Below, piece after piece: positions 1-8,330 of a DNA stretch of 64,000 nucleotides (position 1 is its first letter; each line of letters begins with the position of its first letter). Source of the stretch: Virgibacillus ihumii (lineage in GTDB: Bacteria > Bacillota > Bacilli > Bacillales > Amphibacillaceae); the NCBI RefSeq assembly GCF_902726655.1, contig NZ_CACVAN010000001.1, positions 806,001 through 870,000 of the forward strand, in the 5' to 3' direction. Both the position numbers and the translations under genes were made by a program. The notes under the pieces were generated by a model. It did no database searches. It was not told the origin of the DNA and worked only from the letters and a program-made list of their open reading frames with translations.

Positions 1-1288
1 ACGGACAACCGGAACAGTCTTCACATTCATAAACTTTAAATGTCCTTGTATAACCATATCGGTCTGTTCGGTTGGACATATAGCGGAAGGTTAATCTTTT
101 ACCATTCGGACAGGTAAAGGTATCATTTTCCTCGCTATATTCCCAATTGGCTACATTAAAGGCGTTTTCCTTATATTTCTTTTTCTTCTCTTTACGGTAT
201 TGGTTATACGTAATCAGTGGCGTGCGTTTCCGATTCTCGATGACGTCTTCGTAGTTTTGTTCACTTCCATAGCCTGCGTCAGCGACAATATACGTCGGTA
301 GCTTAAAGAAACGTTCCTCGATATGATCCAGAAAAGGAATGAATGTACGTGTATCTGTCGGGTTTGGAAACACATCATAAGCGAGCGCATATTGTCCTTC
401 TGTCGCAAGTTGCACATTATAGCCTGCTTTCAGTTGGCCATTTCTCATATGGTCATCTTTCATTCGCATAAACGTGGCATCATGATCTGTCTTGGAGTAA
501 CTGTTGCGTGTTCCGAAGGTTTCCATGTCCTGCTGGTATTTCTGTTTGCGTGCCACGTAATCCTTAAATTGTTTACGATATTGTTTCGGTGTTTTGCGTT
601 CGGAGCGAAGCCGTTTCCGTTCGCTTCCATCTTCACTTGCTTCGATTTTTTTATTATAGGCTTCAACGTTCTCATCCAGCTTTTCGACTACTTTTTCGAG
701 CTCATCGGTAGATAGCTCATCTGCGCTTTCCCGTTCGATTTCCGGAATAATTTCTTTTTCCAATAGTTCATCATACATCTGGTTGGACTTCTCCACCAAA
801 TTGGCACTGTATTTTTCAATCGCTTTACGCCAAACAAATGTATACTTATTGGCATTCGCTTCGATTTTGGTTCCGTCCATAAAAATCGCTTCTTCATCTA
901 TCTGTTCTTCCTGTACAAGCTGACAACGAAATTGCACGAAGCACTGACGCAATAGTTCTTTGACCTCTGGATGAACACGGAATCGATTGATGGTGCGATA
1001 ACTCGGCTCATATCCCTGGGCTAACCACATCATACGTACACTATCGTTCAGTAATCCTTCCACCTTTCTGCCAGAGAAAACAGATTGCGTGTAAGCACAT
1101 AAAATAATTTTCATCATCATGCGTGGATGATAAGCTGGACAACCAGTGTCACGTAAAAAGTTAATGAATGCATCATCCGGAATAGCTTCCACTATGTCAT
1201 TCACAGCGTAAGCAATATCATCTTCTTGAAGTTTTATTTCTAAATCTAACGGCAAAACCACTTGATTCATGTTATAATGTTTAAACAT
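1..1288 (-). CDS. IS1182-family transposase, C-terminus beyond the window
   Basis: This is an open frame of 429 codons from ATG at 1288 to the window edge with no internal stop. A strong Shine-Dalgarno, GGAGGTG, lies a few bases upstream. The N-terminal part (VLPLDLEIKLQEDDIAYAVN, then PAYHPRMMMKIILCAYTQ and YRTINRFR) is the DUF772 N-domain of IS1182/IS5-type transposases. It is followed by FMDGTKIEANANKYTF and IVADAGYGSEQNYE, which carry the first two catalytic aspartates of the DDE fold. Near the edge a cysteine cluster (CEDCSGCP) typical of the family appears. The catalytic glutamate would lie beyond base 1, so intactness of the enzyme cannot be judged. Confidence 0.88.
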   Translation of the reverse strand, partial: MFKHYNMNQVVLPLDLEIKLQEDDIAYAVNDIVEAIPDDAFINFLRDTGCPAYHPRMMMKIILCAYTQSVFSGRKVEGLLNDSVRMMWLAQGYEPSYRTINRFRVHPEVKELLRQCFVQFRCQLVQEEQIDEEAIFMDGTKIEANANKYTFVWRKAIEKYSANLVEKSNQMYDELLEKEIIPEIERESADELSTDELEKVVEKLDENVEAYNKKIEASEDGSERKRLRSERKTPKQYRKQFKDYVARKQKYQQDMETFGTRNSYSKTDHDATFMRMKDDHMRNGQLKAGYNVQLATEGQYALAYDVFPNPTDTRTFIPFLDHIEERFFKLPTYIVADAGYGSEQNYEDVIENRKRTPLITYNQYRKEKKKKYKENAFNVANWEYSEENDTFTCPNGKRLTFRYMSNRTDRYGYTRTFKVYECEDCSGCP

Positions 1289-1345
1289 AAGGACACCTCC
1301 GATGATTATTGTGTGGTTACTTTAATTTTATCAGAAGGTGTCCTT
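1289..1345 (-). promoter_or_regulatory. Hairpin that can mask the transposase ribosome binding site
   Basis: AGGTGTCCTT (1336–1345) and AAGGACACCT (1289–1298) are perfect 10-bp inverted partners. On the minus-strand transcript the later arm contains the Shine-Dalgarno of the transposase. A transcript entering from outside the element would fold the site away. A transcript starting inside the 37-base loop would leave it free. This is a known protection device in other IS families. Here it is inferred from sequence alone. Confidence 0.6.
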
Positions 1346-1366
1346 TTTGTTTATTAAAAGCAAAAA

Positions 1367-1410
1367 AATAAGCGTGGTCTTTCCACTTAATGGTGGAGAC
1401 CACGCTTATT
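1367..1410 (-). terminator. Perfect 14-bp hairpin at the IS end, terminator-like
   Basis: AATAAGCGTGGTCT (1367–1380) and AGACCACGCTTATT (1397–1410) pair perfectly, with a further CCAC/GTGG pair inside. On the minus strand the hairpin is followed by a run of T residues (complement of 1362–1368), the form of an intrinsic terminator. It would stop transcripts of prsW before they reach the transposase. Confidence 0.65.
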
Positions 1411-1449
1411 CTATTTTACTGGGTTTTGTCCCAGCCTCAAACTTTACGT

Positions 1450-2100
1450 TCAGTCTGATTGAATAGGCTTATTAGCAGCTTTCATCCTATTCAGACAGAC
1501 CATCCATAATATCAGCATAAATGGAATTAGCAGAGCAAGCCAGTCGCTTGTGACCGTTTTTAGAATGAAATTATAGCTTCCATGGAGCAGGAAAGGAAAT
1601 ACAAATGCAAGCACCACATTCCATTTTTTAAAGTTATTATTAACTTTCGCTTTTCCAAAGTAATATCCCATTATGACACCAAATAAGGCATGTGATGAAA
1701 CAGGAAATAATGCACGTGAAAAAGCATATTCAATTCCATTGGTGACGAGATACAAAACATTTTCTACAGTGGCAAATCCAAGACTGATCGAAACAGCGTA
1801 GATAATGCCGTCATAGTGCGTATCAAATTCAGTATGGTTATAAATAACAAAAATAAATATAAACCATTTGAAAAACTCTTCGGAAAACGCAATCAGCAAA
1901 AAGGATTGAATAAAATTATTGTCGCTGAAATTTTCCGCATGTAAAGCATATTGAATAAACATAATTGGAAAGACAAGCGCTGCGCCTGATATAAAAGTTT
2001 TGACTACTAATGTTATTGGCTCTGAAAAACGATCTTTTAAGTAAAAAAAGGACATCAGTGCAAATACAGGTGCAATACCAGCTGATATAATAGCAAGCAA
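1450..2100 (-). CDS. prsW: PrsW-family intramembrane metalloprotease
   Basis: A multi-pass membrane protein of 216 residues. In B. subtilis, PrsW makes the first cut in anti-sigma-W RsiW. Family motifs are visible: FSEEFFKW (the EExxK-type glutamate pair), HYDGIIYAVSISLGFATVEN, a conserved histidine in SSHALFGVIMGYY, and HGSYNF near the C-terminus. I place the start at TTG 2100 because it is preceded by GGAAGGGGGGAAATAAC and because the known family N-terminus (xAIISAGIAP) begins there. Upstream in-frame starts to 2142 lack a ribosome site. Whether the substrate here is RsiW is unknown, since sigW is not in this window. Confidence 0.85.
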   Translation of the reverse strand: MLAIISAGIAPVFALMSFFYLKDRFSEPITLVVKTFISGAALVFPIMFIQYALHAENFSDNNFIQSFLLIAFSEEFFKWFIFIFVIYNHTEFDTHYDGIIYAVSISLGFATVENVLYLVTNGIEYAFSRALFPVSSHALFGVIMGYYFGKAKVNNNFKKWNVVLAFVFPFLLHGSYNFILKTVTSDWLALLIPFMLILWMVCLNRMKAANKPIQSD

Positions 2101-2183
2101 GTTATTTCCCCCCTTCCAATTATGCTTCATTAAGCTTACCATTAAGTGCCGGGAATGAAAATAGTTACAGGGAGGTTCTTATT

Positions 2184-3155
2184 GTGAAAAATATACTGAT
2201 TATACATACAGGCGGGACCATATCCATGCTGGAAAACAAAGAAACCGGAAAAGTTTCAACCACTTCCGAGCATCCATTAACAGACCTGTCTTATTACTTT
2301 AAATCTTATGCAAATGTGGATGAGGTTATTGCGTTTTCACTTCCTTCACCACATATTACGCCGGAACATATGCTGGAACTGTCCAAAAAAATTGATAAGA
2401 TGAGTAAGGATTATGATGGCATTGTAGTAACACATGGTACAGATACACTGGAGGAAACGGCTTATTTTCTGGATCTGACAGTTAAAACCGCAAAACCAGT
2501 CATAATCACAGGGGCGATGCGCTCAACGAATGAAATTGGGTCAGATGCCCTATACAATTTAATCAGTTCACTGCGGGTGGCTATTGATCAAGAGGCTTCC
2601 GGTAAAGGAGTCCTTGTCGTGATGAACGATGAAATTCATACTGCAGGCAATGTAACGAAAACATCAACTAGCAATGTCGCAACATTTCAGAGTCCGCAAT
2701 ATGGACCGATAGGAATTATTACGAAAGAATCCATTATATTCCATCATACCATTTTGGCAAGGTACTCTCATCCGGCTGCACAAATCTCTAAGAATGTGTT
2801 TTTACTTAAGGCATATGCCGGTATGAACGGGCAGATACTCGAAGCATTATATGCCGGTAATCCGGATGGTCTTGTGATTGAAGGTCTTGGACAGGGCAAC
2901 CTTCCCCAAAATACGGTCACCCCCATCTTGAAATTTATAGCAGATAATATTCCGGTTATATTGGTTTCCCGTTGTTACCAGGGAATTGTGCAGCCTACTT
3001 ACGCATATGAAGGCGGCGGAAAACAGTTAAAAGAAAAAGGAGTTATCCTGACAAACGGCCTTAACGGCCCAAAAGCCCGTATCAAATTATTACTTGCCCT
3101 GGAAAAAACCAATGATCAAAATGTTATTCGGGAAATGTTTGAGAATGAAAAGTAG
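2184..3155 (+). CDS. ansA: L-asparaginase, type I cytosolic
   Basis: A 323-residue protein hydrolysing L-asparagine to aspartate and ammonia. The first catalytic threonine lies in the N-terminal IIHTGGTISM motif and the second in VVTHGTDTLEETAYFLDLT. No signal peptide is present, so the enzyme should be cytoplasmic. The start is GTG at 2184 behind AGGGAGG. It is transcribed away from prsW and ends in a hairpin shared with the convergent bdr gene. The length matches the 320–330 residue bacterial type I family. Confidence 0.9.
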   Translation: MKNILIIHTGGTISMLENKETGKVSTTSEHPLTDLSYYFKSYANVDEVIAFSLPSPHITPEHMLELSKKIDKMSKDYDGIVVTHGTDTLEETAYFLDLTVKTAKPVIITGAMRSTNEIGSDALYNLISSLRVAIDQEASGKGVLVVMNDEIHTAGNVTKTSTSNVATFQSPQYGPIGIITKESIIFHHTILARYSHPAAQISKNVFLLKAYAGMNGQILEALYAGNPDGLVIEGLGQGNLPQNTVTPILKFIADNIPVILVSRCYQGIVQPTYAYEGGGKQLKEKGVILTNGLNGPKARIKLLLALEKTNDQNVIREMFENEK

Positions 3156-3197
3156 TAACAAAAAAATCACGAATTAAACTTATTTTCCTAAATGAAT

Positions 3198-3228
3198 ATC
3201 CCGTACCATATCAAAAATGGTACGGGAT
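3198..3228. terminator. Bidirectional terminator between ansA and bdr
   Basis: ATCCCGTACCAT (3198–3209) and ATGGTACGGGAT (3217–3228) form a perfect 12-bp stem with a 7-base loop between two convergent genes. Confidence 0.75.
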
Positions 3229-3268
3229 TTGCTACTTTGCTTCTATAAGCTGTCAAAGAATATACAAA

Positions 3269-4246
3269 TTAACCCTTCTTTACAATATCTTCAGCAATTT
3301 GTTTGCCATGATGCCGGCCGTTTTCAATAAATATTTCGTTATTATTGTACCCGGCTGCAACAACTCCAGCGATATATGCATTTGGTACGTTCGTTTCGTA
3401 CGTATTTTCATCAAAAGCAGGCTTACCATTATGTTCATCAACAGAAATACCAATTTGCTTTATAAATTTATTGTTCGGCTTATATCCGGTCATCGCAAAT
3501 ACAAAATCATTGTCAATCGATTTGGTCTCGCCATCCACCCTGTATTCCACCTGATCTTTCGTTATACGCAGTGTTTCAGCATTAAATTCCATACCGACAA
3601 TTTCTTTTCTGACAAGTGAATCGAACTCCGGCAATATCCATGGTTTAATACTTTTTGAATAACCGTCTCCTCTGTATAAAACGGTAATGTTTGCACCTGC
3701 TTTGTGCAATTCCAGCGTAGTATCAACTGCAGAGTTTTTTCCACCGATGACAACAACATTTTTTTGAAAAAACGGATGTGCTTCTTTAAAGTAATGCATT
3801 ACTTTTGGAAGGTCTTCACCAGGTATATTCATTTTATTCGGCTGATCATAGTAACCGGTAGCTATAATAACATGCTTTGCTTTATATTCAGCTTTTCTGT
3901 GACCTGATTTATCCGTTCGTATTAAAAAAGCTTCATCCTGTTTACTGACTTCTGTAACTTTTTCAAACGTATTCACCCGGATATCCGTCCGTTCTGCTAC
4001 AGCACGATAATATGCCAGCGCCTGATTTCTTACAGGCTTTTTAAGTTCCGTAATAAATGGGAGACCGCCAATCTCAAGCTTTTCGCTTGAACTGAAAAAA
4101 GTCTGATGTGTCGGGAAATTATATAACGTGTTGACAATATTTCCCTTTTCAATAATAAGCGGTCTGATACCCTGCTTTTGAAGTTCTATTGCACATGACA
4201 TACCGCATGGCCCGCCGCCGATAATTATCGTATTTTCCATATTCAT
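3269..4246 (-). CDS. bdr: Bacillithiol disulfide reductase Bdr (YpdA family)
   Basis: A 325-residue FAD- and NADPH-binding pyridine nucleotide-disulfide-type oxidoreductase. In Bacillus and Staphylococcus the YpdA family reduces oxidised bacillithiol. Visible are the FAD site GGGPCGMSC near the N-terminus, with its conserved cysteine. A second Rossmann glycine motif, VVVIGGKNSAVDT, lies mid-protein for NADPH. The C-terminal region is NAYIAGVVAAGYNNNEIFIENGRHHG. It lies beside gudB as in B. subtilis. A start at 4240 (second methionine) is possible. Confidence 0.9.
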   Translation of the reverse strand: MNMENTIIIGGGPCGMSCAIELQKQGIRPLIIEKGNIVNTLYNFPTHQTFFSSSEKLEIGGLPFITELKKPVRNQALAYYRAVAERTDIRVNTFEKVTEVSKQDEAFLIRTDKSGHRKAEYKAKHVIIATGYYDQPNKMNIPGEDLPKVMHYFKEAHPFFQKNVVVIGGKNSAVDTTLELHKAGANITVLYRGDGYSKSIKPWILPEFDSLVRKEIVGMEFNAETLRITKDQVEYRVDGETKSIDNDFVFAMTGYKPNNKFIKQIGISVDEHNGKPAFDENTYETNVPNAYIAGVVAAGYNNNEIFIENGRHHGKQIAEDIVKKG

Positions 4247-4440
4247 ATCTTACACACTTCCTTTATTCCCTCCAGAATATTTAATTATAAAGGAGCATTT
4301 TCATTAATATCTCTATCTTTAATGCTTTCAATTGATATAAAATAAGAAATAGTTCCAGTAAAAATTAGTGAGTCATTCTTCCCAGTGTTTGATTTTTTTC
4401 AAACATAATAAACAATCCTGAATTGTCTTTGTACAATCCC

Positions 4441-4478
4441 AAAAAAAAACTCCTATCCAACTATACATGATAAGAGTT
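4441..4478 (-). terminator. Rho-independent terminator of gudB
   Basis: Arms GATAAGAGTT/AACTCCTATC (4448–4457 and 4469–4478, one mismatch) are followed on the minus strand by a run of nine T residues (4441–4449). Confidence 0.75.
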
Positions 4479-4511
4479 CTTTCGTCATTTATTCTGTTTT
4501 GAAGCTGATAA

Positions 4512-5792
4512 TTAAACCCATCCACGGAACCTGGCGGCTTCGGCCATTTTCCGTACACCAATCATATAAGCGGCAAGACGCATATCCACCCGTCTTGTTT
4601 GAGCAGTATTGTAGATATTATTGAATGCCTTAATCATAATGGATTGCAACTTCTCTTCAATCTCATCTTCTTCCCAATAATACCCCTGGTTATTTTGCAC
4701 CCACTCAAAATAGGATACTGTGACACCACCAGCGGAGGATAAGACATCAGGTACGAGCAAAATACCGCGCTCTGTCAATATTTTAGTTGCTTCCAGTGTT
4801 GTTGGACCGTTAGCAGCTTCGACTACAATACTGGCTTTAATCCGATCCGCGTTCTCTTCGGTTATTTGATTTTCAACTGCTGCTGGAACGAGAATATCAC
4901 AATCCAATTCCAACAATTCCTCATTAGTAATCGTATCGTTAAACAATTTGGTGACCGTTCCGAAACTGTCTCTTCTGTCAAGAAGGTAGTCGATATCAAG
5001 CCCATCGGGATCATGCAGTCCACCGTAAGCATCGGAAATTCCGACTACTTTGGCGCCGGCATCATGCAAAAATTTGGCCAGGAAGCTTCCAGCATTACCA
5101 AAACCTTGGACAACTACCCTTGCACCTTTTACATCAAGACCTTTTTTCTTTGCTGCTTCATTTATAACAATTGTAACACCTTTTGCTGTAGCAGATTCTC
5201 TTCCATGTGAACCGCCAAGAACAATTGGCTTTCCGGTAATAAAGCCAGGACTGTTAAATTCGTCAATTCGACTGTACTCATCAAGCATCCAAGCCATAAT
5301 TTGCGAGTTTGTAAACACATCCGGTGCAGGAATATCTTTTGTAGGTCCAACGATTTGACTTATCGCACGGACATAGCCACGGCTGATACCTTCAAGTTCC
5401 CGGAATGACATTTCCCGGGGGTCACAAACAATACCGCCTTTACCTCCACCATATGGCAAGTCAACAATGCCAGCTTTTAAGCTCATCCATATCGATAATG
5501 CTTTCACTTCCGTTTCTGTTACATCAGGGTGAAACCTGACACCGCCTTTTGTAGGTCCAACTGCATCATTGTGCTGTGCACGATATCCGGTGAAGATTTT
5601 GATTGAACCATCATCCATTCTGACGGGAATTCTGACTGTCATCATGCGGATTGGGTCCTTTAACAGCTCAAATACTTCATCAGGGTAACCCAGTTTTTCG
5701 AGTGCAGTCTTCACAACAGTTCGTGTTGAACTTAACACATCCATCTTTTTATTTACCTCTTTGGTAGAATCTGCTGCTTTATCGGCTACCAT
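4512..5792 (-). CDS. gudB: NAD-dependent glutamate dehydrogenase
   Basis: A 426-residue enzyme that deaminates glutamate to 2-oxoglutarate and ammonia. The catalytic lysine region is GPTKGGVRFHPDV followed by LPYGGGKGGIVCDP, with the aspartate in KDIPAPDVFTN. The dinucleotide-binding motif is VVVQGFGNAG. Length equals the GudB/RocG family, and the frame shows none of the internal duplication that silences gudB in B. subtilis 168. The ribosome site is AGGAGG. It is flanked by its own promoter and terminator, so it is likely monocistronic. GudB and RocG cannot be separated by sequence reading alone; the position next to bdr favours GudB. Confidence 0.92.
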   Translation of the reverse strand: MVADKAADSTKEVNKKMDVLSSTRTVVKTALEKLGYPDEVFELLKDPIRMMTVRIPVRMDDGSIKIFTGYRAQHNDAVGPTKGGVRFHPDVTETEVKALSIWMSLKAGIVDLPYGGGKGGIVCDPREMSFRELEGISRGYVRAISQIVGPTKDIPAPDVFTNSQIMAWMLDEYSRIDEFNSPGFITGKPIVLGGSHGRESATAKGVTIVINEAAKKKGLDVKGARVVVQGFGNAGSFLAKFLHDAGAKVVGISDAYGGLHDPDGLDIDYLLDRRDSFGTVTKLFNDTITNEELLELDCDILVPAAVENQITEENADRIKASIVVEAANGPTTLEATKILTERGILLVPDVLSSAGGVTVSYFEWVQNNQGYYWEEDEIEEKLQSIMIKAFNNIYNTAQTRRVDMRLAAYMIGVRKMAEAARFRGWV

Positions 5793-5852
5793 GAATTTAC
5801 CTCCTAGATTGTCAATTAATGATTGTTTTGATTATTGCTGTACTCAGAGATT

Positions 5853-5880
5853 AGTATACACCTTCATATTAAATATGCAA
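5853..5880 (-). promoter_or_regulatory. Likely sigma-A promoter of gudB
   Basis: On the minus strand TTGCAT (5875–5880), a 16-base spacer and TATACT (5853–5858) lie about 60 bases before the gudB start. Confidence 0.5.
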
Positions 5881-5959
5881 TAATATAAATCTATTTTCTC
5901 CGGGAATTTTATAAAAGGACTGTAAGCGATTGCATCTCTGTATACCAAACATATTTATT

Positions 5960-6541
5960 TTAACATAAAAATGCTTTGACGACCTGGTGCACGGCTTTTT
6001 CCGACATAATTTCCTTACCATACTCTTTAAGCCGGTAAGATGTAATAATACTTGGAGTCGAGAACTCCGACATAACAGCGATAATATCCTCTTTGTCAGC
6101 ATACGCCAGTTCATTCTCATGAAGAAGCATATAATAACTGTTATTAAAGTAGTATACTTGACCACCATCCACATTAAGCTTTGTTAAATAGGAGGAAACC
6201 TGGATGATGTCTTCAAATTCGGCAAATGAAAAGATTAGTTCTTTACTTTCATCCAAAGTAACTTTCATCTCAATAAAATCCTCATCCCAGCTTATATTTT
6301 CGTTCTTTTTGGTAACAACGACATGCATGCCTTGCGCCTGCATTAAATGAACCTGTACAAGCAGTATCCCCTCCAGTTCAAAATCCAGTTCGGTACTGGC
6401 TTCATACATCATATCGCTGAACAGACTGCGCACACTTGAAACATCATGCCACAGATCTTCTTTCGTAAAGCCACGGTCAATTAAATCATCAAATGTGAGA
6501 AAAATCGTGAATTGACTGCTGGATACTTGTTCTATACGCAT
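5960..6541 (-). CDS. mecB: MecA-family adaptor protein (YpbH/MecB)
   Basis: A 193-residue adaptor of the MecA family, which delivers substrates to the ClpC–ClpP protease. The N-terminus MRIEQVSSSQFTIFLTFDDL is the family substrate-binding domain start. The C-terminal half (EFEDIIQVSS through VKAFLC) is the ClpC-binding fold. The start at 6541 follows AAAGGGGGA; the longer frame to 6604 lacks a ribosome site. Placement between gudB and cotJ/recQ matches B. subtilis YpbH rather than MecA itself, which lies elsewhere. Its targets cannot be read from sequence. Confidence 0.85.
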   Translation of the reverse strand: MRIEQVSSSQFTIFLTFDDLIDRGFTKEDLWHDVSSVRSLFSDMMYEASTELDFELEGILLVQVHLMQAQGMHVVVTKKNENISWDEDFIEMKVTLDESKELIFSFAEFEDIIQVSSYLTKLNVDGGQVYYFNNSYYMLLHENELAYADKEDIIAVMSEFSTPSIITSYRLKEYGKEIMSEKAVHQVVKAFLC

Positions 6542-6890
6542 AAAGCATCCCCCTTTATATGCCGAATGGTTTCTTTTTATCCCGTTTATAATACTATATG
6601 TCAATTTAGCAATTGTTGAACATTTACAGGCAAATTATACATGCCCATTCTTTAAAAGCCAACTTAGACAAACGTTATGTACAAGGATATTAGTATTATG
6701 ATGCAAAGTAAACCAATCCAATTCATTTCCGAAAAAATTTCCCGGTACATTAACCCTGACAAATATAAAAAGCAACAATCATATGTTGTTTCATGATAAC
6801 TATTATAATAAGTACTTTAAATAATGGTTATTCGGACAATCTGAAAGGTCATACACATGAAGCGATGAAGTAATTTGAAAGGAGGAAATT
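6542..6890. other. Intergenic region between mecB and cotJA
   Basis: A 349-base AT-rich gap holding the divergent control regions of mecB and the cotJ operon. Apart from the sigma-E-like -10 element noted separately, I see no gene, RNA or strong hairpin in it. Confidence 0.6.
6826..6857 (+). promoter_or_regulatory. Possible sigma-E promoter of cotJABC
   Basis: CATACACA (6850–6857) matches the sigma-E -10 consensus well. A weak -35-like GGTTATT lies at 6826–6832 with a spacer longer than usual. The cotJ operon of B. subtilis is sigma-E controlled, which supports the reading. The transcript would begin about 25 bases before the cotJA start. Confidence 0.4.
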
Positions 6891-7115
6891 ATGTATACAC
6901 AATACAAATATTGGGAGCCTTTTATAAGTCCTACCGATCCATGCCCCCCAGATCGGGTAAAAGTTTATAGCACGCCGCCTAATCTTTATATACCTTTTCA
7001 ACCAAGAGGATTACCCCAATTCGATCCAAAAGAAGCCTTATATCATGGTACATTGTGGCCCGCTCTGTTCAGTCCTTATCCACCGTCGACAAAAAGAGGT
7101 GAACAAAATGAGTAA
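6891..7115 (+). CDS. cotJA: Spore coat-associated protein CotJA
   Basis: A 74-residue proline- and tyrosine-rich protein. The stretch PPNLYIPFQPRGLPQF followed by DPKEALYHGTLWPALFSPY is the CotJA family signature. The ribosome site GGAGGAAATT precedes ATG 6891. It is the first gene of a three-gene coat operon and overlaps cotJB by eight bases, suggesting translational coupling. CotJA is needed for assembly of CotJC into the inner coat in B. subtilis. Confidence 0.92.
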   Translation: MYTQYKYWEPFISPTDPCPPDRVKVYSTPPNLYIPFQPRGLPQFDPKEALYHGTLWPALFSPYPPSTKRGEQNE

Positions 7116-7371
7116 AACACTCCCCCCTGAATATTACCAATTATTAGAAGAGCTTCAAGCTGTCGATTTTGTACTGGTTGAACTGACATTATATCTGGAT
7201 ACACATCCATATGATTATGATGCAATTGAACAATTTAATTTATACGTCAAAAAAAGTAAGGAACTGACCAATAATTTTGAAGCGAAATTCGGCCCGCTCA
7301 TGCAATTTGGAAAAAGTTATTCAGACTATCCATGGAATTGGGATGATACGCCGTGGCCATGGCAGGTATAA
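7108..7371 (+). CDS. cotJB: Spore coat protein CotJB
   Basis: An 87-residue acidic coat protein beginning MSKTLPPEYYQLLEELQAVD and ending in a tryptophan/proline-rich tail (YPWNWDDTPWPWQV), as in CotJB proteins. The start at 7108 follows AAAGAGGTGAAC and lies inside the end of cotJA. A longer frame to 7045 overlaps cotJA too far. It lies between cotJA and the catalase-like CotJC, so it is presumably made in the mother cell. Confidence 0.9.
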   Translation: MSKTLPPEYYQLLEELQAVDFVLVELTLYLDTHPYDYDAIEQFNLYVKKSKELTNNFEAKFGPLMQFGKSYSDYPWNWDDTPWPWQV

Positions 7372-7407
7372 CCTGAAAGAAAGAATCGTTAATTAGGAGG
7401 AGATAGT

Positions 7408-7977
7408 TTGTGGTATTATAATAAAAAGCTTCAATACCCCGTAAAAGTCAGAGAATGTAATCCACATTTAGCATTATTTTTAATCGAACAATATGGTGGC
7501 GCTGACGGTGAACTGTCCGCTGCCTTACGATACTTAAATCAACGATATAGCATCCCTGACAAAGTTGTAGGGTTACTGAACGATATAGGCACTGAAGAAT
7601 TCGCCCATCTTGAAATGATTGCGACAATGATCTATAAATTGACCAAAGATGCCACTGCGGAGCAAATGGATGCTGCGGGTCTAGGTGGCCGCTACACTGA
7701 TCACGGTCATGCATTATTCCCGGAAAATACGCATCGGACACCATGGACCGCTGCATATATCCAGGCCAAAGGTGATCCGATTGCCGATCTCTACGAAGAT
7801 ATTGCCGCCGAGGAAAAGGCAAGGGCAACCTACCAATGGATAATTAATCTATCCGATGATCCAGAACTAAATGACAGCCTGAAATTTTTGCGTGAACGGG
7901 AAGTTGTTCATTCAATGCGATTTCGTGAAGCAGTTGAGATACTCAAGGAAGATCGGGATAAAAAAACATTTTTTTAA
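7408..7977 (+). CDS. cotJC: Manganese catalase-like spore coat protein CotJC
   Basis: A 189-residue protein of the manganese catalase family. Ferritin-like helices carry metal-ligand motifs EEFAHLEM (residues about 70–77) and EKARATYQW. A third conserved EREVVHSMRF segment lies near the C-terminus. It starts with TTG at 7408 behind AGGAGGAGA. Length matches CotJC. It is the last gene of the operon and is followed by a terminator hairpin. The presence of the ligand residues suggests it could be catalytically active. Confidence 0.92.
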   Translation: MWYYNKKLQYPVKVRECNPHLALFLIEQYGGADGELSAALRYLNQRYSIPDKVVGLLNDIGTEEFAHLEMIATMIYKLTKDATAEQMDAAGLGGRYTDHGHALFPENTHRTPWTAAYIQAKGDPIADLYEDIAAEEKARATYQWIINLSDDPELNDSLKFLREREVVHSMRFREAVEILKEDRDKKTFF

Positions 7978-7982
7978 CTTAA

Positions 7983-8006
7983 AAGGTGCCTCATATAAGG
8001 CACCTT
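7983..8006. terminator. Terminator between convergent cotJC and the ypbE-position gene
   Basis: AAGGTGCCT (7983–7991) and AGGCACCTT (7998–8006) pair perfectly between two convergent genes. Confidence 0.75.
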
Positions 8007-8018
8007 CTGCAATTTTCA

Positions 8019-8330
8019 TTAAATAAGATTTAAAACTTCTTCGCCCCATAAATAAAATATGCCGCCCAGCACTATAATTATCAGGATAATTACGAAAATC
8101 AGCCGGAACAGTGCATGATTGATTTTAACCCGTTTGCGACTTTTAGCAGCACTATGTACGTCCTTTCGAGGCGGCAAATTTAATACATCTATACCCCGTT
8201 CCTTTTTCACCGAGTCAGTAGATTCATTTGTTTGATGTGGCTTATGATTATTTTCCCCGCTCTGCACTTCATCAAGTAATCTTTTTAATTCCGTTCTGTC
8301 GTCTCCATGATTTTCGGCTTCATAACTCAT
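8019..8330 (-). CDS. Short single-pass membrane protein at the ypbE position
   Basis: A 103-residue protein. Residues 1–73 are polar and highly charged, followed by one hydrophobic helix (about 74–95, LFRLIFVIILIIIVLGGIFYLW) and the short end GEEVLNLI. In B. subtilis the gene in this position, ypbE, carries a C-terminal LysM domain outside the membrane. Here that domain is absent and a terminator follows at once. The start at 8330 overlaps the end of the CPBP protease gene by eleven bases, so the two are probably co-translated. I recognise the position, not the family. A truncated YpbE is one reading, an unrelated tail-anchored protein another. Confidence 0.7.
   Translation of the reverse strand: MSYEAENHGDDRTELKRLLDEVQSGENNHKPHQTNESTDSVKKERGIDVLNLPPRKDVHSAAKSRKRVKINHALFRLIFVIILIIIVLGGIFYLWGEEVLNLI

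Larger units (their letters stand above)
1..1438 (-). mobile_element. IS1182-family insertion sequence, cut by the window edge
   Basis: The element enters from the left edge and ends near 1438 with GAGGCTGGGACAAAACCC (read on the minus strand, 1421–1438). This resembles the ends I know from IS1182-type elements of Firmicutes. It carries one transposase gene on the minus strand. Between the gene and the terminus lie two inverted repeats (1289–1345 and 1367–1410) that look designed to limit read-through expression. The other end and the target-site duplication lie outside the window, so the exact border is inferred from one terminus only. It sits directly downstream of prsW, breaking the local order without cutting a gene visible here. 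Confidence 0.85.

Noticed and set aside
3299..3619. A 106-codon plus-strand frame opposite bdr
   Set aside because: It is fully contained in bdr on the other strand, has no ribosome site and its composition follows the reverse complement of the enzyme.
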